In this document: positions 32,453 through 42,265 of the stretch, one piece after another | Numbering within the stretch: the stretch's first letter is position 1 | Layout of the letters: each line of letters starts with the position of its first letter | NCBI RefSeq assembly: GCF_014652635.1 | Contig: NZ_BMZE01000004.1 | Location: forward strand, 186,001-250,000 | Reading direction: 5' to 3' | Source of the DNA: Devosia pacifica | GTDB taxonomy: Bacteria > Pseudomonadota > Alphaproteobacteria > Rhizobiales > Devosiaceae | Length of the DNA: 64,000 nt | Made by a program: the position numbers and the translations under genes | Notes under the pieces: model-generated | Database searches by the model: none | Seen by the model: only the letters and a program-made list of their open reading frames with translations | What the model was told of the DNA's origin: nothing

Positions 32453-34429
32453 ATGCATAAGCACAAGGCGTCACGTCGCCAGTTCCTGAAGCTGAGTGGC
32501 GCAGCTGTTGGCGCAGCCGCTTTTTCAGGATCGGCCAGCGTTGTTTTCGGACAAGATGGCTCGATGTACTCGGAGGCACCGGAACTCGCCGAGCTGGTGG
32601 CTCAGGGAAACCTTCCGCCCGTAGAGCAGCGCCTGCCGGGTTCGCCGGTTGTCGTAGAGCCGCTGAATTCAGCCGGCGAATATGGCGGGCAGATCCGCAC
32701 CGGTATCATTCAGAACCGTGGCTTTCAGGCGCGTTCGACTTGGGGGCCAGAGCCCATTCTTCGGCTAGCGCGTGACGGCAGCACCATCGAACCGAACCTG
32801 GCTGAGAGTTGGGAATATACCAATGACGGCAGAACGTTCGTGCTGCACCTTCGCCAGGGGTTGAAATGGTCAGATGGTGAGCCATTCGATGCGCGTGGTG
32901 TCGATTTCTGGTGGAACCATATCAACCTAAACTCCACCATCAGCCCGGCACCAATGTCAGAGTTCATGGTCGAGGGCGAAGTGCCTGAGTTCGAGATGGT
33001 GGACGATTACACCGTCCAGTGGACCTTCGCGAATGTCCACGCCAATCTGCCACGGCTTCTGGCCCATGCTCCAGGTGTCAATATCGTTCGCTGGATGCCG
33101 AGGCACTACCTTGAGCAGTTCCATGAAGACTTTGCGGACCCCGATGAGCTTCAGGCCAAAATCAGCGCAGCCGGCTTCCAGACCTGGGACGAACTTCTGA
33201 ACAACCGTTCAAACGTTCAGTACGGCATGCCATTCGACAATCCGGATATGCCGACGCTACTGCCATACCGGCTTGCTCAGGCGATGAACCTCAATATTCT
33301 GGTGGCCGAGCGTAACCCGTACTACTGGAAGGTTGATCCGGATGGGCGGCAACTGCCCTATATCAACGGGATTATCCTCACCAATTTCGAGAGCAGTGAA
33401 GTGCGCGATGCGGCGATCGCCGCAGGTGAACTGAATTGGGTGAACACCGACACCACGTTTACGAACCTTCCGCTCTACAGGGACGGACAGGAGCGCGGAA
33501 ACTATGTTGCCCGGCTGTGGCTGACCGACCGTGGGGCAGAACATACGATCATGTTCAACCATACGGTTAAAGACCCGGCCCTTCGCGAAATCTACAATGA
33601 CATCCGCTTTAAGCGCGGCTTTTCTCTGGCACTAGACCGTCAGCAGATCGGCAATGTGGTTTATCTCGGTTTCGCGGTGCCCTCGCAGCTTCAGATGATC
33701 CCCGGATCGATGTGGCGCAACGATGAGTGGGTCACCAAAGACACAGAGTTCGACCCGGATGCAGCCAACAGCCTGTTTGACGAGGCCGGGCTTGATCAAC
33801 GGGATGGGCAGGGCATGCGCTTGCGGCCGGATGGGCAGCCCTTGATCCTGAACATCGATATCCCGGTAGATGATCCGGGCAGTCTCTCAGTTGCCGAACT
33901 CATCATCGAATTCATGCGCGAAGTCGGCATCACCTTCAACGTGCGCACAGTTTCTCGCGAGCAGGTGCGGGCGCTGATCGACAACAACGACATGGAAGTT
34001 GGAATCTGGATTGGCGACAAGTGCTCGGATTCCATGTTCCCGCACTCGCCGGAATGGCACGTCCCGTACCAGCCAACTGGCTGGAACGTATGGGGCATGG
34101 CCTGGGCTCAGTGGTACGCGACCGATGGCGAACGTGGTGAGGAGCCGACCGGAGACGTCAAGCGCGTTCAGGACCTGTTCGACGAAATGAAGGTGACGAT
34201 CGATGAGGCGCGCCGCCTCGAGATCGGAGAGGAAATCCTCGGTCTTAATGCCGAACACCTCTGGAATATTGGCGATGTTGGCGAGGTGCCAATCCCGGTC
34301 ATTCTCGGCGATAATTTCATGAACTACCCGGAAGAGGGCTTCACCGGCTTCTCCTGGCTCGGCAACTATCACTACCACATCGAGCAAACCTACTTTGAAG
34401 GCGGCGCCTGGTCAGGCGAACGCACTTAA
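32453..34429 (+). CDS. ABC transporter substrate-binding protein, family 5 (AgpA-like size)
   Basis: 658 residues, longer than peptide-binding family-5 proteins (about 500-540) and similar in size to the alpha-galactoside binding protein AgpA of Sinorhizobium. A Tat signal, SRRQFLKLSGAAVGAAAF, leads the protein. Family landmarks include ILRLARDGSTIEPNLAESWE and LRQGLKWSDGEPFDARGVDFWW (near residues 140-161). It would collect an oligosaccharide in the periplasm for the permeases that follow. The SD GAGTGAGG precedes ATG 32453. A long hairpin separates it from the permease genes. Confidence 0.93.
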   Translation: MHKHKASRRQFLKLSGAAVGAAAFSGSASVVFGQDGSMYSEAPELAELVAQGNLPPVEQRLPGSPVVVEPLNSAGEYGGQIRTGIIQNRGFQARSTWGPEPILRLARDGSTIEPNLAESWEYTNDGRTFVLHLRQGLKWSDGEPFDARGVDFWWNHINLNSTISPAPMSEFMVEGEVPEFEMVDDYTVQWTFANVHANLPRLLAHAPGVNIVRWMPRHYLEQFHEDFADPDELQAKISAAGFQTWDELLNNRSNVQYGMPFDNPDMPTLLPYRLAQAMNLNILVAERNPYYWKVDPDGRQLPYINGIILTNFESSEVRDAAIAAGELNWVNTDTTFTNLPLYRDGQERGNYVARLWLTDRGAEHTIMFNHTVKDPALREIYNDIRFKRGFSLALDRQQIGNVVYLGFAVPSQLQMIPGSMWRNDEWVTKDTEFDPDAANSLFDEAGLDQRDGQGMRLRPDGQPLILNIDIPVDDPGSLSVAELIIEFMREVGITFNVRTVSREQVRALIDNNDMEVGIWIGDKCSDSMFPHSPEWHVPYQPTGWNVWGMAWAQWYATDGERGEEPTGDVKRVQDLFDEMKVTIDEARRLEIGEEILGLNAEHLWNIGDVGEVPIPVILGDNFMNYPEEGFTGFSWLGNYHYHIEQTYFEGGAWSGERT

Positions 34430-34439
34430 GTTCTCCCAA

Positions 34440-34470
34440 GGAGAGGCGGTGGCTCCCACGCTGCCTCTCC
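34440..34470 (+). terminator. Intercistronic hairpin after the family-5 binding protein
   Basis: GGAGAGGC (34440-34447) with GCCTCTCC (34463-34470), and an inner GTGG/CCAC pair. It begins 11 bases after the stop and has no T-run, fitting partial attenuation or 3' protection of the binding-protein message. Confidence 0.6.
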
Positions 34471-34506
34471 ATCTTCGCCAGACGTTCCGGCCATGGTGAA
34501 TGCTCG

Positions 34507-35484
34507 ATGTTACCTTACGTTGCCAAGCGATCGGTGCAGATGCTCGTCACGGTGTTCGTGATCAGTATCATCGCCTTTATCGTCATCCAGTTGCCGCCAG
34601 GCGACTTCGTCAATTCCTACCTTGCGACGCTGTCCGGCGGACAGATCGTCACTCAGGACGCTGTCGCCGCGTTGCGGGCCCAATTCGGGCTCGATGACAA
34701 TCTGGCGGTGCAGTATTTCAAGTGGATAACCAATTTGCTGCAAGGCAATATGGGGATCTCGTTCCAATACCAGCGGACCGTGATCGATCTGTTGTCGGAG
34801 CGTTTGCCGCTTACCCTGGCGATCACCATACCGACGGCATTCTTCGTCTATGCCGTCTCCATCCCGATCGGCATCTACTCCGCCGTACGTCAGTACTCGC
34901 CGCTGGATTACGTGTTCTCGCTGGTCGGGTTTATCGGGCTTGCCGTCCCGAACTTCCTGTTCGCGATCATCATGATCTACGTTACCTCGCGCTATTTCGG
35001 CGGCAATGTCGGCGGCTTGTTCTCGCCGCAGTACGAGCTGGCGCCGTGGTCGATCGGCAAGGTGCTGGACATGATGCAGAATATGTCCATCGCCATTCTG
35101 ATTATCGGCACGTCGGGCACCGCAGCCACCATCCGCGTAATGCGCGGCATGCTGCTTGATGAGCTCAGCCAGGCCTATGTCGAGACCGCGCGCGCCAAGG
35201 GTTTGTCCGAATGGCGGCTGATCATGAAATACCCTGTACGCGTTGCCATTTCGCCGGTGCTTTCGACAATCGGCTTCACCTTGCCGGCACTGATATCCGG
35301 CACTGAGATCACCGCAACGGTGTTGAATCTGCCAACGACCGGGCCATTGCTGCTGAATGCGGTGCGCTCCCAGGACATGTTCCTTGCCGCCTCGATCATA
35401 TTCGTCCTCAGCATACTGACCGTGATCGGCACATTCATATCGGATCTGCTTCTCGTGTGGGCCGACCCGAGGATCAAGCTATGA
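34507..35484 (+). CDS. ABC transporter permease, DppB type
   Basis: 325 residues with about six membrane helices. The N-terminus MLPYVAKRSVQMLVTVFVIS is typical, and the EAA loop reads VETARAKGLSEWRLIMKYPVR near residue 220. There is a somewhat longer periplasmic region around FGGNVGGLFSPQYELAPW, as in sugar-transporting members of the Opp class. It follows the binding-protein gene after the hairpin, and its TGA overlaps the next permease start (ATGA). Confidence 0.93.
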   Translation: MLPYVAKRSVQMLVTVFVISIIAFIVIQLPPGDFVNSYLATLSGGQIVTQDAVAALRAQFGLDDNLAVQYFKWITNLLQGNMGISFQYQRTVIDLLSERLPLTLAITIPTAFFVYAVSIPIGIYSAVRQYSPLDYVFSLVGFIGLAVPNFLFAIIMIYVTSRYFGGNVGGLFSPQYELAPWSIGKVLDMMQNMSIAILIIGTSGTAATIRVMRGMLLDELSQAYVETARAKGLSEWRLIMKYPVRVAISPVLSTIGFTLPALISGTEITATVLNLPTTGPLLLNAVRSQDMFLAASIIFVLSILTVIGTFISDLLLVWADPRIKL

Positions 35485-36626
35485 CCCAGATGGTGGATGA
35501 ACGCGTCGCAAACATGCCGCCCCCGGCGGATGCCGCCGAAGGTGTGTCGAACCGCATTATCTCGCCAACGCGATTGATGTGGTGGAAATTCAAGAAGCAC
35601 AAGCTTGCAGTTGCCTCGGGGATTTTCCTGATCCTCGCATACCTCGCGACAATCTTTGCCGGATTCGTGTCGCCATATGATCCTGCAAGTCGTTCCAACA
35701 ATCTCTACGCGCCACCTCAAGGCATTCACTTCAAAGACGCGGAAGGAAATTTTCACCTGCAGCCGTTCGTTTACGGCTACGAAATGACGCGCGATCTCGA
35801 CACTCTGCGGCCAGTATATACGACAGATACGGACGAGATTTACCCGCTACGGCTGTTCGTTCAGGGTGAGAGCTACCGCTTGTTCGGCCTGTTTGACGCC
35901 GACATTCACCTGTTCGGCGTCGAAGACGGCTACGTACACCTTGCCGGTACCGACGACTTCGGGCGCGACATGCTCAGCCGGCTGGTTTACGGGGCGCAGA
36001 TTTCGCTGTCCGTCGGCATTATCTCCGTGCTGCTCAGTCTTGTTCTGGGGCTGGTCATTGGCGGCATTTCCGGTCTCTACGGCGGCATGATCGACAGCTT
36101 CATTCAAAGAGTCATCGAAGCCATCATTGCCATCCCCACCATACCGCTATGGCTGGGACTGGCCGCGGCCGTGCCTCGCGACTGGCCGCCGGTTTATCAG
36201 TACTTCGCCATTCTTGCGGTCCTCTCGCTGATCTCATGGACCAGTACCGCACGTGTCGCTCGCGGTCGGTTTCTGGCGCTGCGTGAACAGGATTTCGTCA
36301 CAGCTGCCAAAGTCTACGGTGCCAGCCAGCCGCGCATCATCCGCAAGCATCTTGTACCCAATCTGATGAGCTACGTGATCGTTACGCTGACGCTGGCGGT
36401 GCCAAACATCATCATTGGCGAGACCGCCTTGAGCTTCCTCGGTGTCGGGCTCAAGCCCCCAACCGTGAGCTGGGGCGTACTGCTACAGGAAGCGCAGAGC
36501 GTGCAGATCGTCCAGTTCTATCCGTGGATCTGGATTGGGCCGGCCCTGTGCGTGATCCTTGTCGTGCTTGCCTTCAACTTTGTCGGTGACGGCGCGCGTG
36601 ACGCAGCCGATCCGTTTTCCCGCTAG
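35481..36626 (+). CDS. ABC transporter permease, DppC type with a periplasmic insert
   Basis: 381 residues from ATG 35481, coupled to the upstream stop. It is longer than ordinary DppC (about 290) because roughly 90 extra residues lie between helix 1 and the LAGTDDFGRDMLSRLVYG motif. The insert is rich in aromatic and acidic residues and should face the periplasm, where it may touch the large binding protein. The EAA loop VTAAKVYGASQPRIIRKHLVPN is present. It pairs with the DppB-type subunit. The next gene starts 11 bases later at TTG after an AGGAGG. Confidence 0.93.
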   Translation: MTQMVDERVANMPPPADAAEGVSNRIISPTRLMWWKFKKHKLAVASGIFLILAYLATIFAGFVSPYDPASRSNNLYAPPQGIHFKDAEGNFHLQPFVYGYEMTRDLDTLRPVYTTDTDEIYPLRLFVQGESYRLFGLFDADIHLFGVEDGYVHLAGTDDFGRDMLSRLVYGAQISLSVGIISVLLSLVLGLVIGGISGLYGGMIDSFIQRVIEAIIAIPTIPLWLGLAAAVPRDWPPVYQYFAILAVLSLISWTSTARVARGRFLALREQDFVTAAKVYGASQPRIIRKHLVPNLMSYVIVTLTLAVPNIIIGETALSFLGVGLKPPTVSWGVLLQEAQSVQIVQFYPWIWIGPALCVILVVLAFNFVGDGARDAADPFSR

Positions 36627-36637
36627 GAGGTCGCGCG

Positions 36638-37696
36638 TTGTCTGAACATACCACGCAAACCGCCACGCCTATTCTCAGTGTTCGCCAGCTCAAGAAGCAT
36701 TATGGCGGCAAGAAGCCGTTATTCGGTCCGGCCCCCAACCCGCTTCGAGCAGTTGATGGCATCAGTTTCGATGTTATCGAAGGTGAGACTTTCGGCATTG
36801 TCGGCGAGAGCGGTTGCGGCAAGACCACTCTCGGACGGTGTATCGCACGAGCACTGGAGCCCACCGATGGGCAAATGCTCTACCGCCCTAAAGACGAGAA
36901 AGAACCAGTCGATCTCGCCAGGCTCAAGGGAAAGGCGTTGCGGCCCTATCGGCTCGACGTTCAGATGATCTTTCAGGATCCCATCTCCTCGCTCAACCCG
37001 CGCATGACGCTACTCGATATTATCGGCGAGCCGATGATCGTAAACGGGCTTGCAAAGGGGGCAGAGGTGAAGCGGCGTGTTGGAGAGTTGCTGGAGCGCG
37101 TCGGTCTTCGTGCCGATCATATGTCGCGCTACCCCCATGCTTTCTCCGGCGGCCAGCGTCAGCGGATCGGTATAGCGCGCGCACTTGCCCTCAACCCTCG
37201 GGTTATCGTGTGCGATGAACCGGTCTCTGCGCTCGATGTCTCGGTGCAGGCGCAGATTCTCAACCTGCTTCAGGATTTGCAGACCGAACAGAACCTCACT
37301 TACCTGTTCATCGCTCATGATTTGGGTGTCGTTGAGTATCTCTGCGATCGGGTCGCGGTGATGTATGTCGGCGAGATTGTGGAGTTGTCGGACACCGAGC
37401 GGCTGTTCGACAAGCCGCTGCACCCCTACACCGAAGCTTTGATGTCGGCAGTGCCGGAGGCCAATCCGTATTCCGTCCGGCAGCCCAAGATCCTAGAGGG
37501 CGATTTGGCAAACGCCGTCAATCGGCCTGACGGTTGCCATTTTCATCCCCGGTGTAGCTACTGTGTCAATCGCTGTCGAACTGAAGAGCCGCAGTTACGC
37601 GAACTGGAACCGGGGCGCTGGGTGCGTTGCCATCGCGCGGAAGAACTATCGCTCAGCGGCGCCAGTGACACGCTGGTCGAGGGGGTGGAGGCATGA
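36638..37696 (+). CDS. ABC transporter ATP-binding protein, OppF/DppF type
   Basis: 352 residues from TTG 36638, which has a perfect AGGAGG seven bases upstream. Walker A is [13 protein letters not shown], the signature [16 protein letters not shown] and Walker [15 protein letters not shown]. The C-terminal oligopeptide-family domain has its cysteine cluster [14 protein letters not shown], which in relatives binds an iron-sulfur cluster. It forms the ATPase heterodimer with the next gene, whose ATG overlaps its stop (ATGA). Confidence 0.94.
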   Translation: MSEHTTQTATPILSVRQLKKHYGGKKPLFGPAPNPLRAVDGISFDVIEGETFGIVGESGCGKTTLGRCIARALEPTDGQMLYRPKDEKEPVDLARLKGKALRPYRLDVQMIFQDPISSLNPRMTLLDIIGEPMIVNGLAKGAEVKRRVGELLERVGLRADHMSRYPHAFSGGQRQRIGIARALALNPRVIVCDEPVSALDVSVQAQILNLLQDLQTEQNLTYLFIAHDLGVVEYLCDRVAVMYVGEIVELSDTERLFDKPLHPYTEALMSAVPEANPYSVRQPKILEGDLANAVNRPDGCHFHPRCSYCVNRCRTEEPQLRELEPGRWVRCHRAEELSLSGASDTLVEGVEA

Positions 37697-38742
37697 GCGA
37701 CAGCAATACCATCCTGAAAATCGACGACCTGCATACACACTACGATACACCCCAAGGAACTGTGCGTGCTGTCGCGGGTACCAGCCTTGAGGTTCATCGA
37801 GGAGAGACGGTGGGAATTGTCGGCGAGAGCGGCTGCGGCAAGTCGGTCATGCTGCGCTCGATCCTCCGGATCGTGCCGCATCCCGGCCGGATTATCGGCG
37901 GCAGCATCGAGTTCACCCGACGCGATGGCGAGACGGTGGACATGGTGAAACTGGACCCCAACAGCCGAAAGATCCGATCAATCCGCGGTGACGAGATCGC
38001 TATGATTTTCCAGGAGCCGATGAGTTCTCTGTCGCCGGTCCATACCATCGGTGACCAGATCATCGAGGCGATCGTGCTTCACAAGTCGGTTTCCAACACC
38101 GAAGCGCGGTCTATCGCCATCGAAATGCTCGGCAAGGTTGCGATGCCGCGCCCTGAGCAGATCGTCGATCAATACCCGCACGAGATTTCTGGTGGCATGC
38201 GCCAGCGCGCCATGATCGCCATGGCGCTCTCATGCGAACCACGGCTTCTGATCGCCGACGAGCCGACGACCGCGCTCGACGTGACCACCCAGGCGCAGAT
38301 CCTTGACTTGATGCGGCGCCTCCAGAGCGAATTCAACATGGCGATCATGTTCGTCACGCACGACCTCGGAGTCGTCGCGCAAATGACTGAACATGTCGTG
38401 GTCATGTATATGGGGCAGGTGGTGGAGGCCGGCTCGGTCAAAGAGCTGTTTACTGCGCCGCGCCATCCTTATACGCACGGACTGCTGCATTCCATCCCGC
38501 GCCTTGGCCAGAGAAAGCTCGGGCGTCGTCTGGTCTCGATCAAGGGCAGCGTGCCCGATCCTTTCGCGCGCCCTTCCGGTTGTCCCTTCCACACCCGCTG
38601 CCAGTACAATGATGGTGATCGCTGCGTCCGCGAGGAGCCTGCATTGCGCGAAGTGATGCCGGGTCACAGTGCGCGTTGCCACTATGCCGAGACGCTGGGC
38701 CTGCAGGGTGTCGACAAGCCAGCTGAAGCGATCAACGCATGA
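37693..38742 (+). CDS. ABC transporter ATP-binding protein, OppD/DppD type
   Basis: 349 residues. Walker A reads [16 protein letters not shown], the signature ISGGMRQRAMIAMALS and Walker B LIADEPTTALDVT. The C-terminal domain ends with the Opp cysteine motif CPFHTRCQYNDGDRC. With the OppF-type partner it powers the oligosaccharide importer. Its TGA overlaps the ATG of the beta-propeller gene, so that protein is translationally coupled to the transporter. Confidence 0.94.
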   Translation: MSDSNTILKIDDLHTHYDTPQGTVRAVAGTSLEVHRGETVGIVGESGCGKSVMLRSILRIVPHPGRIIGGSIEFTRRDGETVDMVKLDPNSRKIRSIRGDEIAMIFQEPMSSLSPVHTIGDQIIEAIVLHKSVSNTEARSIAIEMLGKVAMPRPEQIVDQYPHEISGGMRQRAMIAMALSCEPRLLIADEPTTALDVTTQAQILDLMRRLQSEFNMAIMFVTHDLGVVAQMTEHVVVMYMGQVVEAGSVKELFTAPRHPYTHGLLHSIPRLGQRKLGRRLVSIKGSVPDPFARPSGCPFHTRCQYNDGDRCVREEPALREVMPGHSARCHYAETLGLQGVDKPAEAINA

Positions 38743-40265
38743 GCGAGACCGAAACCCGGCGCCAGATGTATGAGTGCGCCCTTCAGCACTTTGACATCGA
38801 AGAGCCAAAACAGGGAAAGCCCATTGTCGTGACGGTGGCGCCGTGGACTGGAGAGTCTTGCACGCTCCTACTCAGCCTCACTGATGAAGATGGCCGCACT
38901 TATGCGCAGCGCGACGTCCAGATGAGCGCCGCCCCCCAGCGCTTGGCTTTGTCTGCAACTGTCAACTTGGCATCCGGCAACTACGATGTCGTCATCACAC
39001 CGCCCCTAACGGAGTATTTTTCAATGATCCGCATCGATCGTCACATCGCGTTGTCCGTCGCCGACGCTCAAAGCGGCTCAGGCCCAGGCGCCATTTCCGC
39101 GTCGGACAAGATCGAGGATCATGAAGCCCCCATGCGGCGCATCACCAGCGGCAATCAGCACTATTTCGGTTACTACGACAAATTTCCGTGGAATGCTTCG
39201 GGTCGCTACCATCTGGCGCTTGAGACCAGCTTTCTTGATCGTCAACCGACCCGTGACGACGTTGCCATCATCGGGATGATCGACACTCATAACTCCGACC
39301 GCTGGATTCCATTGGCGGAAACCACCGCCTGGAGCTGGCAGCAGGGCACTATGCTGCAGTGGCTGCCCTCGGAACCAGAGCACACAATCATTTACAACGT
39401 CCGGGAAGATGATCGTTTCTTCGCGGTAATCCATAATATCGAGACCGGCGAGAAACGGCGGCTCTCACACTCTTTCTATGCAGTCTGCAGAGATTATGCG
39501 GTCGGTCTCAATTACGCCCGTCTGCATTACACCCGGCCTGGCTATGGCTATGCCGATGGCGTCGAGAATACCCTGCCAGATCCGCATCCGGCCGACGATG
39601 GCGTCTATCGAATTGACCTCGAGAGCGGCGACAGCGAGCTACTGATTTCGCTGCAGCAGCTGTTCGAGTTCGAAACCATCCCCCGGATGCATGAAGGGCC
39701 ACATTGGGTCAATCACCTGACAGTATCACCTGATGGCAGTAACTTCGTTTTTCTCAATCGCTGCCAATTCGACCCGCGCAAGCGCTTCAACGATCGTTTC
39801 TTTTGTGCTGCAGCCGACGGTTCGAACCTCAGGCTGGTGCATGACAACACCTACTTCTCGCATTTCGGCTACCTCGATGAGCGCCGCATCGTTGCCTATG
39901 CACGCACACCCGGCACCGAAAACGACCAGTACGCGCTGTACGACCTCGACACGGACAAGTTCACGGTCATCGGCGAAGACGTCTTTTCGTCGGATGGTCA
40001 CTGCTCGATCTCGCCCGATGGCAAATGGATGCTTACGGACACGTATCCTGACGCAGAGCACAAGAGAACGCTCATACTGTTCGAACTCAGCACGGGTCGG
40101 CGTGTGAATATCGGCAAGTTCTACTCGCCTCCGGAGCTAAAGAACGAGATCAGATGCGATCTTCACCCGCGCTGGAGCCGGGATGGCAAGCAAGTCAGCA
40201 TAGATTCCGCCCACGAAGGCTCGCGTCAGCTCTATGTCGTCGATGTCAGCGGTGTGGTGGGATAA
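38739..40265 (+). CDS. Predicted beta-propeller protein of unknown function
   Basis: 508 residues with no signal peptide or membrane helix, so cytosolic. Residues 1-115 look like a small beta-sandwich. From ITSGNQHYFGYYDKFPW (near 137) onward there are repeated propeller-blade signatures: LTVSPDGSNFVFLN, FSSDGHCSISPDGKWML and EIRCDLHPRWSRDGKQVSID. Conserved-looking histidines recur in these blades (HYFGYYDK, HEGPHWVNH, YFSHFGY, SDGHCS, DLHPRW). The blade pattern recalls oligogalacturonide lyases (PL22), which bind manganese through propeller histidines, but the match is only by eye. Coupling by ATGA to the importer suggests an intracellular enzyme acting on the imported sugar. Confidence 0.8.
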   Translation: MSETETRRQMYECALQHFDIEEPKQGKPIVVTVAPWTGESCTLLLSLTDEDGRTYAQRDVQMSAAPQRLALSATVNLASGNYDVVITPPLTEYFSMIRIDRHIALSVADAQSGSGPGAISASDKIEDHEAPMRRITSGNQHYFGYYDKFPWNASGRYHLALETSFLDRQPTRDDVAIIGMIDTHNSDRWIPLAETTAWSWQQGTMLQWLPSEPEHTIIYNVREDDRFFAVIHNIETGEKRRLSHSFYAVCRDYAVGLNYARLHYTRPGYGYADGVENTLPDPHPADDGVYRIDLESGDSELLISLQQLFEFETIPRMHEGPHWVNHLTVSPDGSNFVFLNRCQFDPRKRFNDRFFCAAADGSNLRLVHDNTYFSHFGYLDERRIVAYARTPGTENDQYALYDLDTDKFTVIGEDVFSSDGHCSISPDGKWMLTDTYPDAEHKRTLILFELSTGRRVNIGKFYSPPELKNEIRCDLHPRWSRDGKQVSIDSAHEGSRQLYVVDVSGVVG

Positions 40266-40625
40266 ATGCTTGATGTGGTAGGCAAAGAGCTCACATGGGG
40301 ATGCGTGGCGGAGATTTCCGCACCGATGTCTACGGAGCTGAACGACCTCGATGCACTTTCCTATGAGTTGGAGACCACTCTGGTAAAGTTGGGCTGTAAT
40401 GCCCAGACCTGCCTGACTATCAGCGCCGTGATATTCTCAGATCCGCTGCGGCCAACACTGCGGGAGGCCCTTGAGCGCTTGGCTCCGTTAGGACAAACGC
40501 CACAAATAGTGAACCGGCCTCAAGCCGCGTCCCGAACGCAATTCGTTATCGAAGCAGTGTACGAGCGAGTGCCTGGTTCAGCTGGCAGCATCAAGCCTCG
40601 AGAACGCGAACTAGCCAAGATGTAG
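40266..40625 (+). CDS. Small protein, possibly RidA-like
   Basis: 119 residues starting directly at the base after the beta-propeller stop. The segment ELETTLVKLGCNAQTCLTIS, the following VIFSDPLRPTLREALERL and the ending TQFVIEAVYERV follow the pattern of RidA/YjgF proteins. There the helix before the second strand reads xLxxAGxxxxDVVKxTVFxxD, and the last strand reads VEIEAIA. RidA members hydrolyse reactive imines. The usual RidA arginine is not obvious, so the assignment is weak. Its position argues for a real, co-translated gene. The 259 bases that follow, to the LysR stop, hold no gene that I can support. Confidence 0.5.
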   Translation: MLDVVGKELTWGCVAEISAPMSTELNDLDALSYELETTLVKLGCNAQTCLTISAVIFSDPLRPTLREALERLAPLGQTPQIVNRPQAASRTQFVIEAVYERVPGSAGSIKPRERELAKM

Positions 40626-40884
40626 CCGGCGAGCCAGCTGACATCGACCACCACCATTTCCATCGCCAACTGCCCGACAAAGGCCGAGGCAGGCGACCTA
40701 TAGGCGCCTTGAGGTCCTCGCTTACCCCAGGTGCACTGCTGCCGATATAGCAATGTCGTTGAAACAAGAGTCAGCTTCTGGGTCAGCAAGAGTCACCGCT
40801 TCATTCGAGATGGGGACAATTGCCGCCCGTCTGAAACGCGCCCCAACCTGTTTGAATTCCTGACCTGCTATCCGGAGTTGAGAG

Positions 40885-41790
40885 CTATCCGAGCCGTCCT
40901 GCGGTGAAATCTCGCGCGAGGGCAATGAACGCCTGAAAGGCCGCGGAGGAATTGCGTCGGTTGTAGTAATAGAGGCAGAGCGGAGCGAGGGGCGGTGTCC
41001 AGTCTTCAAGAATGCGCATGAGGCGTCCGGCAGCAAGGTCCTCGCGGACATCACTTTCCATGAAATAGCCGACGCCAACGCCGTTGGTCACCGCAATCCG
41101 GGACAGAGACGCTTCGTCAAGCGTTATTGGCCCCTCGACATCGAGCTGCAGTTCTTCGCCATCCCTTGCGAACCGCCATCGGAGCGGCCTCCCGTCGGGA
41201 AGTCGCCCACACACGCAGGGGAGTGAGAGCAGATCCTGCGGAACCTGCGGCATTGGCCGGGTCTCAAAAAACGTGGGCGACGCTGCAACGACCATGCGGC
41301 GAGTTTGGCTTAGCGGAATGGCGATCGCGTCGTTCGGCACCAGGTCGGCACTACGCAGCCCAAGGTCGAACCCCGCGGCCACGACATCGATTAGCCGGCC
41401 CTCTGTGACGATATCGATTTGCACCTGCGGATAGCGCTGGAGGTAAGTCACGATCAAAGGCGACATGATCTCGCGCGCCCCCGTCGCAAAGGCGTTGATG
41501 CGCAGAGTGCCGGACGGGGTCTCCTGTTGAGAACGCGCCGTGTTCATCGCCTTCTGGATGCCCTCCAGAGCCGGCTTAATCTGGGCGACGAAGATCCGCC
41601 CGGCATGAGTGAGCGAGACGCTGCGCGTTGTGCGATTGAAAAGGCGCACATTAAGCTCACGCTCGAGCTTGATGACCGCGTTGCTGATGGCGGTGGTGGA
41701 CATGCCCAGCTCAAGCGCCGCCGCGCGAAACGAGCCGCAGCGGACAATGGCCAAAACAGCATCGAGCTCGATCAGAGAGTGGCGCGCCAT
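40885..41790 (-). CDS. LysR family transcriptional regulator
   Basis: 301 residues. The N-terminal winged helix-turn-helix reads [21 protein letters not shown], then [20 protein letters not shown] (residues 9-56). The C-terminal effector domain is of the substrate-binding type, with the conserved [22 protein letters not shown] stretch of the CrgA/AaeR-like subgroup. It is divergent from the SnoaL-like gene, with a palindrome in the 97-base spacer. LysR-SnoaL-SDR gene groups are common in Proteobacteria, and here the SDR survives only as a fragment, so the regulon is probably degraded. Confidence 0.93.
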   Translation of the reverse strand: MARHSLIELDAVLAIVRCGSFRAAALELGMSTTAISNAVIKLERELNVRLFNRTTRSVSLTHAGRIFVAQIKPALEGIQKAMNTARSQQETPSGTLRINAFATGAREIMSPLIVTYLQRYPQVQIDIVTEGRLIDVVAAGFDLGLRSADLVPNDAIAIPLSQTRRMVVAASPTFFETRPMPQVPQDLLSLPCVCGRLPDGRPLRWRFARDGEELQLDVEGPITLDEASLSRIAVTNGVGVGYFMESDVREDLAAGRLMRILEDWTPPLAPLCLYYYNRRNSSAAFQAFIALARDFTAGRLG

Positions 41791-41821
41791 TGTCCCGTTT
41801 TCCGCAATACCCCATACAGAT

Positions 41822-41833
41822 TAATCGCGATTA
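41822..41833. promoter_or_regulatory. Palindrome in the LysR/SnoaL spacer
   Basis: TAATCGCGATTA is a perfect 12-base palindrome 32 bases upstream of the LysR start and 54 bases before the SnoaL-like ATG. Its AT-rich dyad fits a LysR recognition site. Confidence 0.5.
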
Positions 41834-41887
41834 TCAGGGGCAAAGTCCAAGCTTAAGTTCAGGTCATCACCAACAAGGAGATGATTA

Positions 41888-42265
41888 ATGACATTGAAGT
41901 TAGCCAAGCCGATCGCGGATTACATCGAAGCCAACGCGTGTCTGGACATCAACGGCATGATGAAGCCTTTTGCTTCCGATGCCCTATTCATCGACAACGG
42001 CAAGCACTTTGACGGACAGCAAGCAATTCGCCGTTTGTTTGAAGAAGAGGTGATCCCAGTAAAGGCAGTCTTCACGCCTGAAACGGTTCGCGAAGAAGGT
42101 GGTGCTGTCGTGCTGGAAGGTCCGGCGCATGGCGACTTTCCAGGCAGCCCGATCCGCTTCACCTATCGCTTCACGTTGGCCAACGACGCCATCAAGAGTC
42201 TGGAGATCACGGCAAGCGTGTGCTTGTTACCGGCGGCACCAAGGCCCGGGCCGCGCTACGGTTGA
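41888..42265 (+). CDS. SnoaL/NTF2-like protein with an aberrant C-terminus
   Basis: 125 residues. The SnoaL-like cone fold is recognisable: PIADYIEANACLDINGMMKPFASDALFIDNGKHFDGQQAIRRLFEE at the start, and GDFPGSPIRFTYRFTLANDAIKSLEI at the end. Relatives stop shortly after the SLEI(x) strand. Here the last 16 residues (from about TASVCLLPAAP) are a frame-shifted reading of the beginning of a short-chain dehydrogenase. The gene has therefore probably been joined to SDR DNA by a deletion. The core fold looks complete, so the protein may still work. SD AAGGAG precedes ATG 41888. Confidence 0.75.
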   Translation: MTLKLAKPIADYIEANACLDINGMMKPFASDALFIDNGKHFDGQQAIRRLFEEEVIPVKAVFTPETVREEGGAVVLEGPAHGDFPGSPIRFTYRFTLANDAIKSLEITASVCLLPAAPRPGPRYG

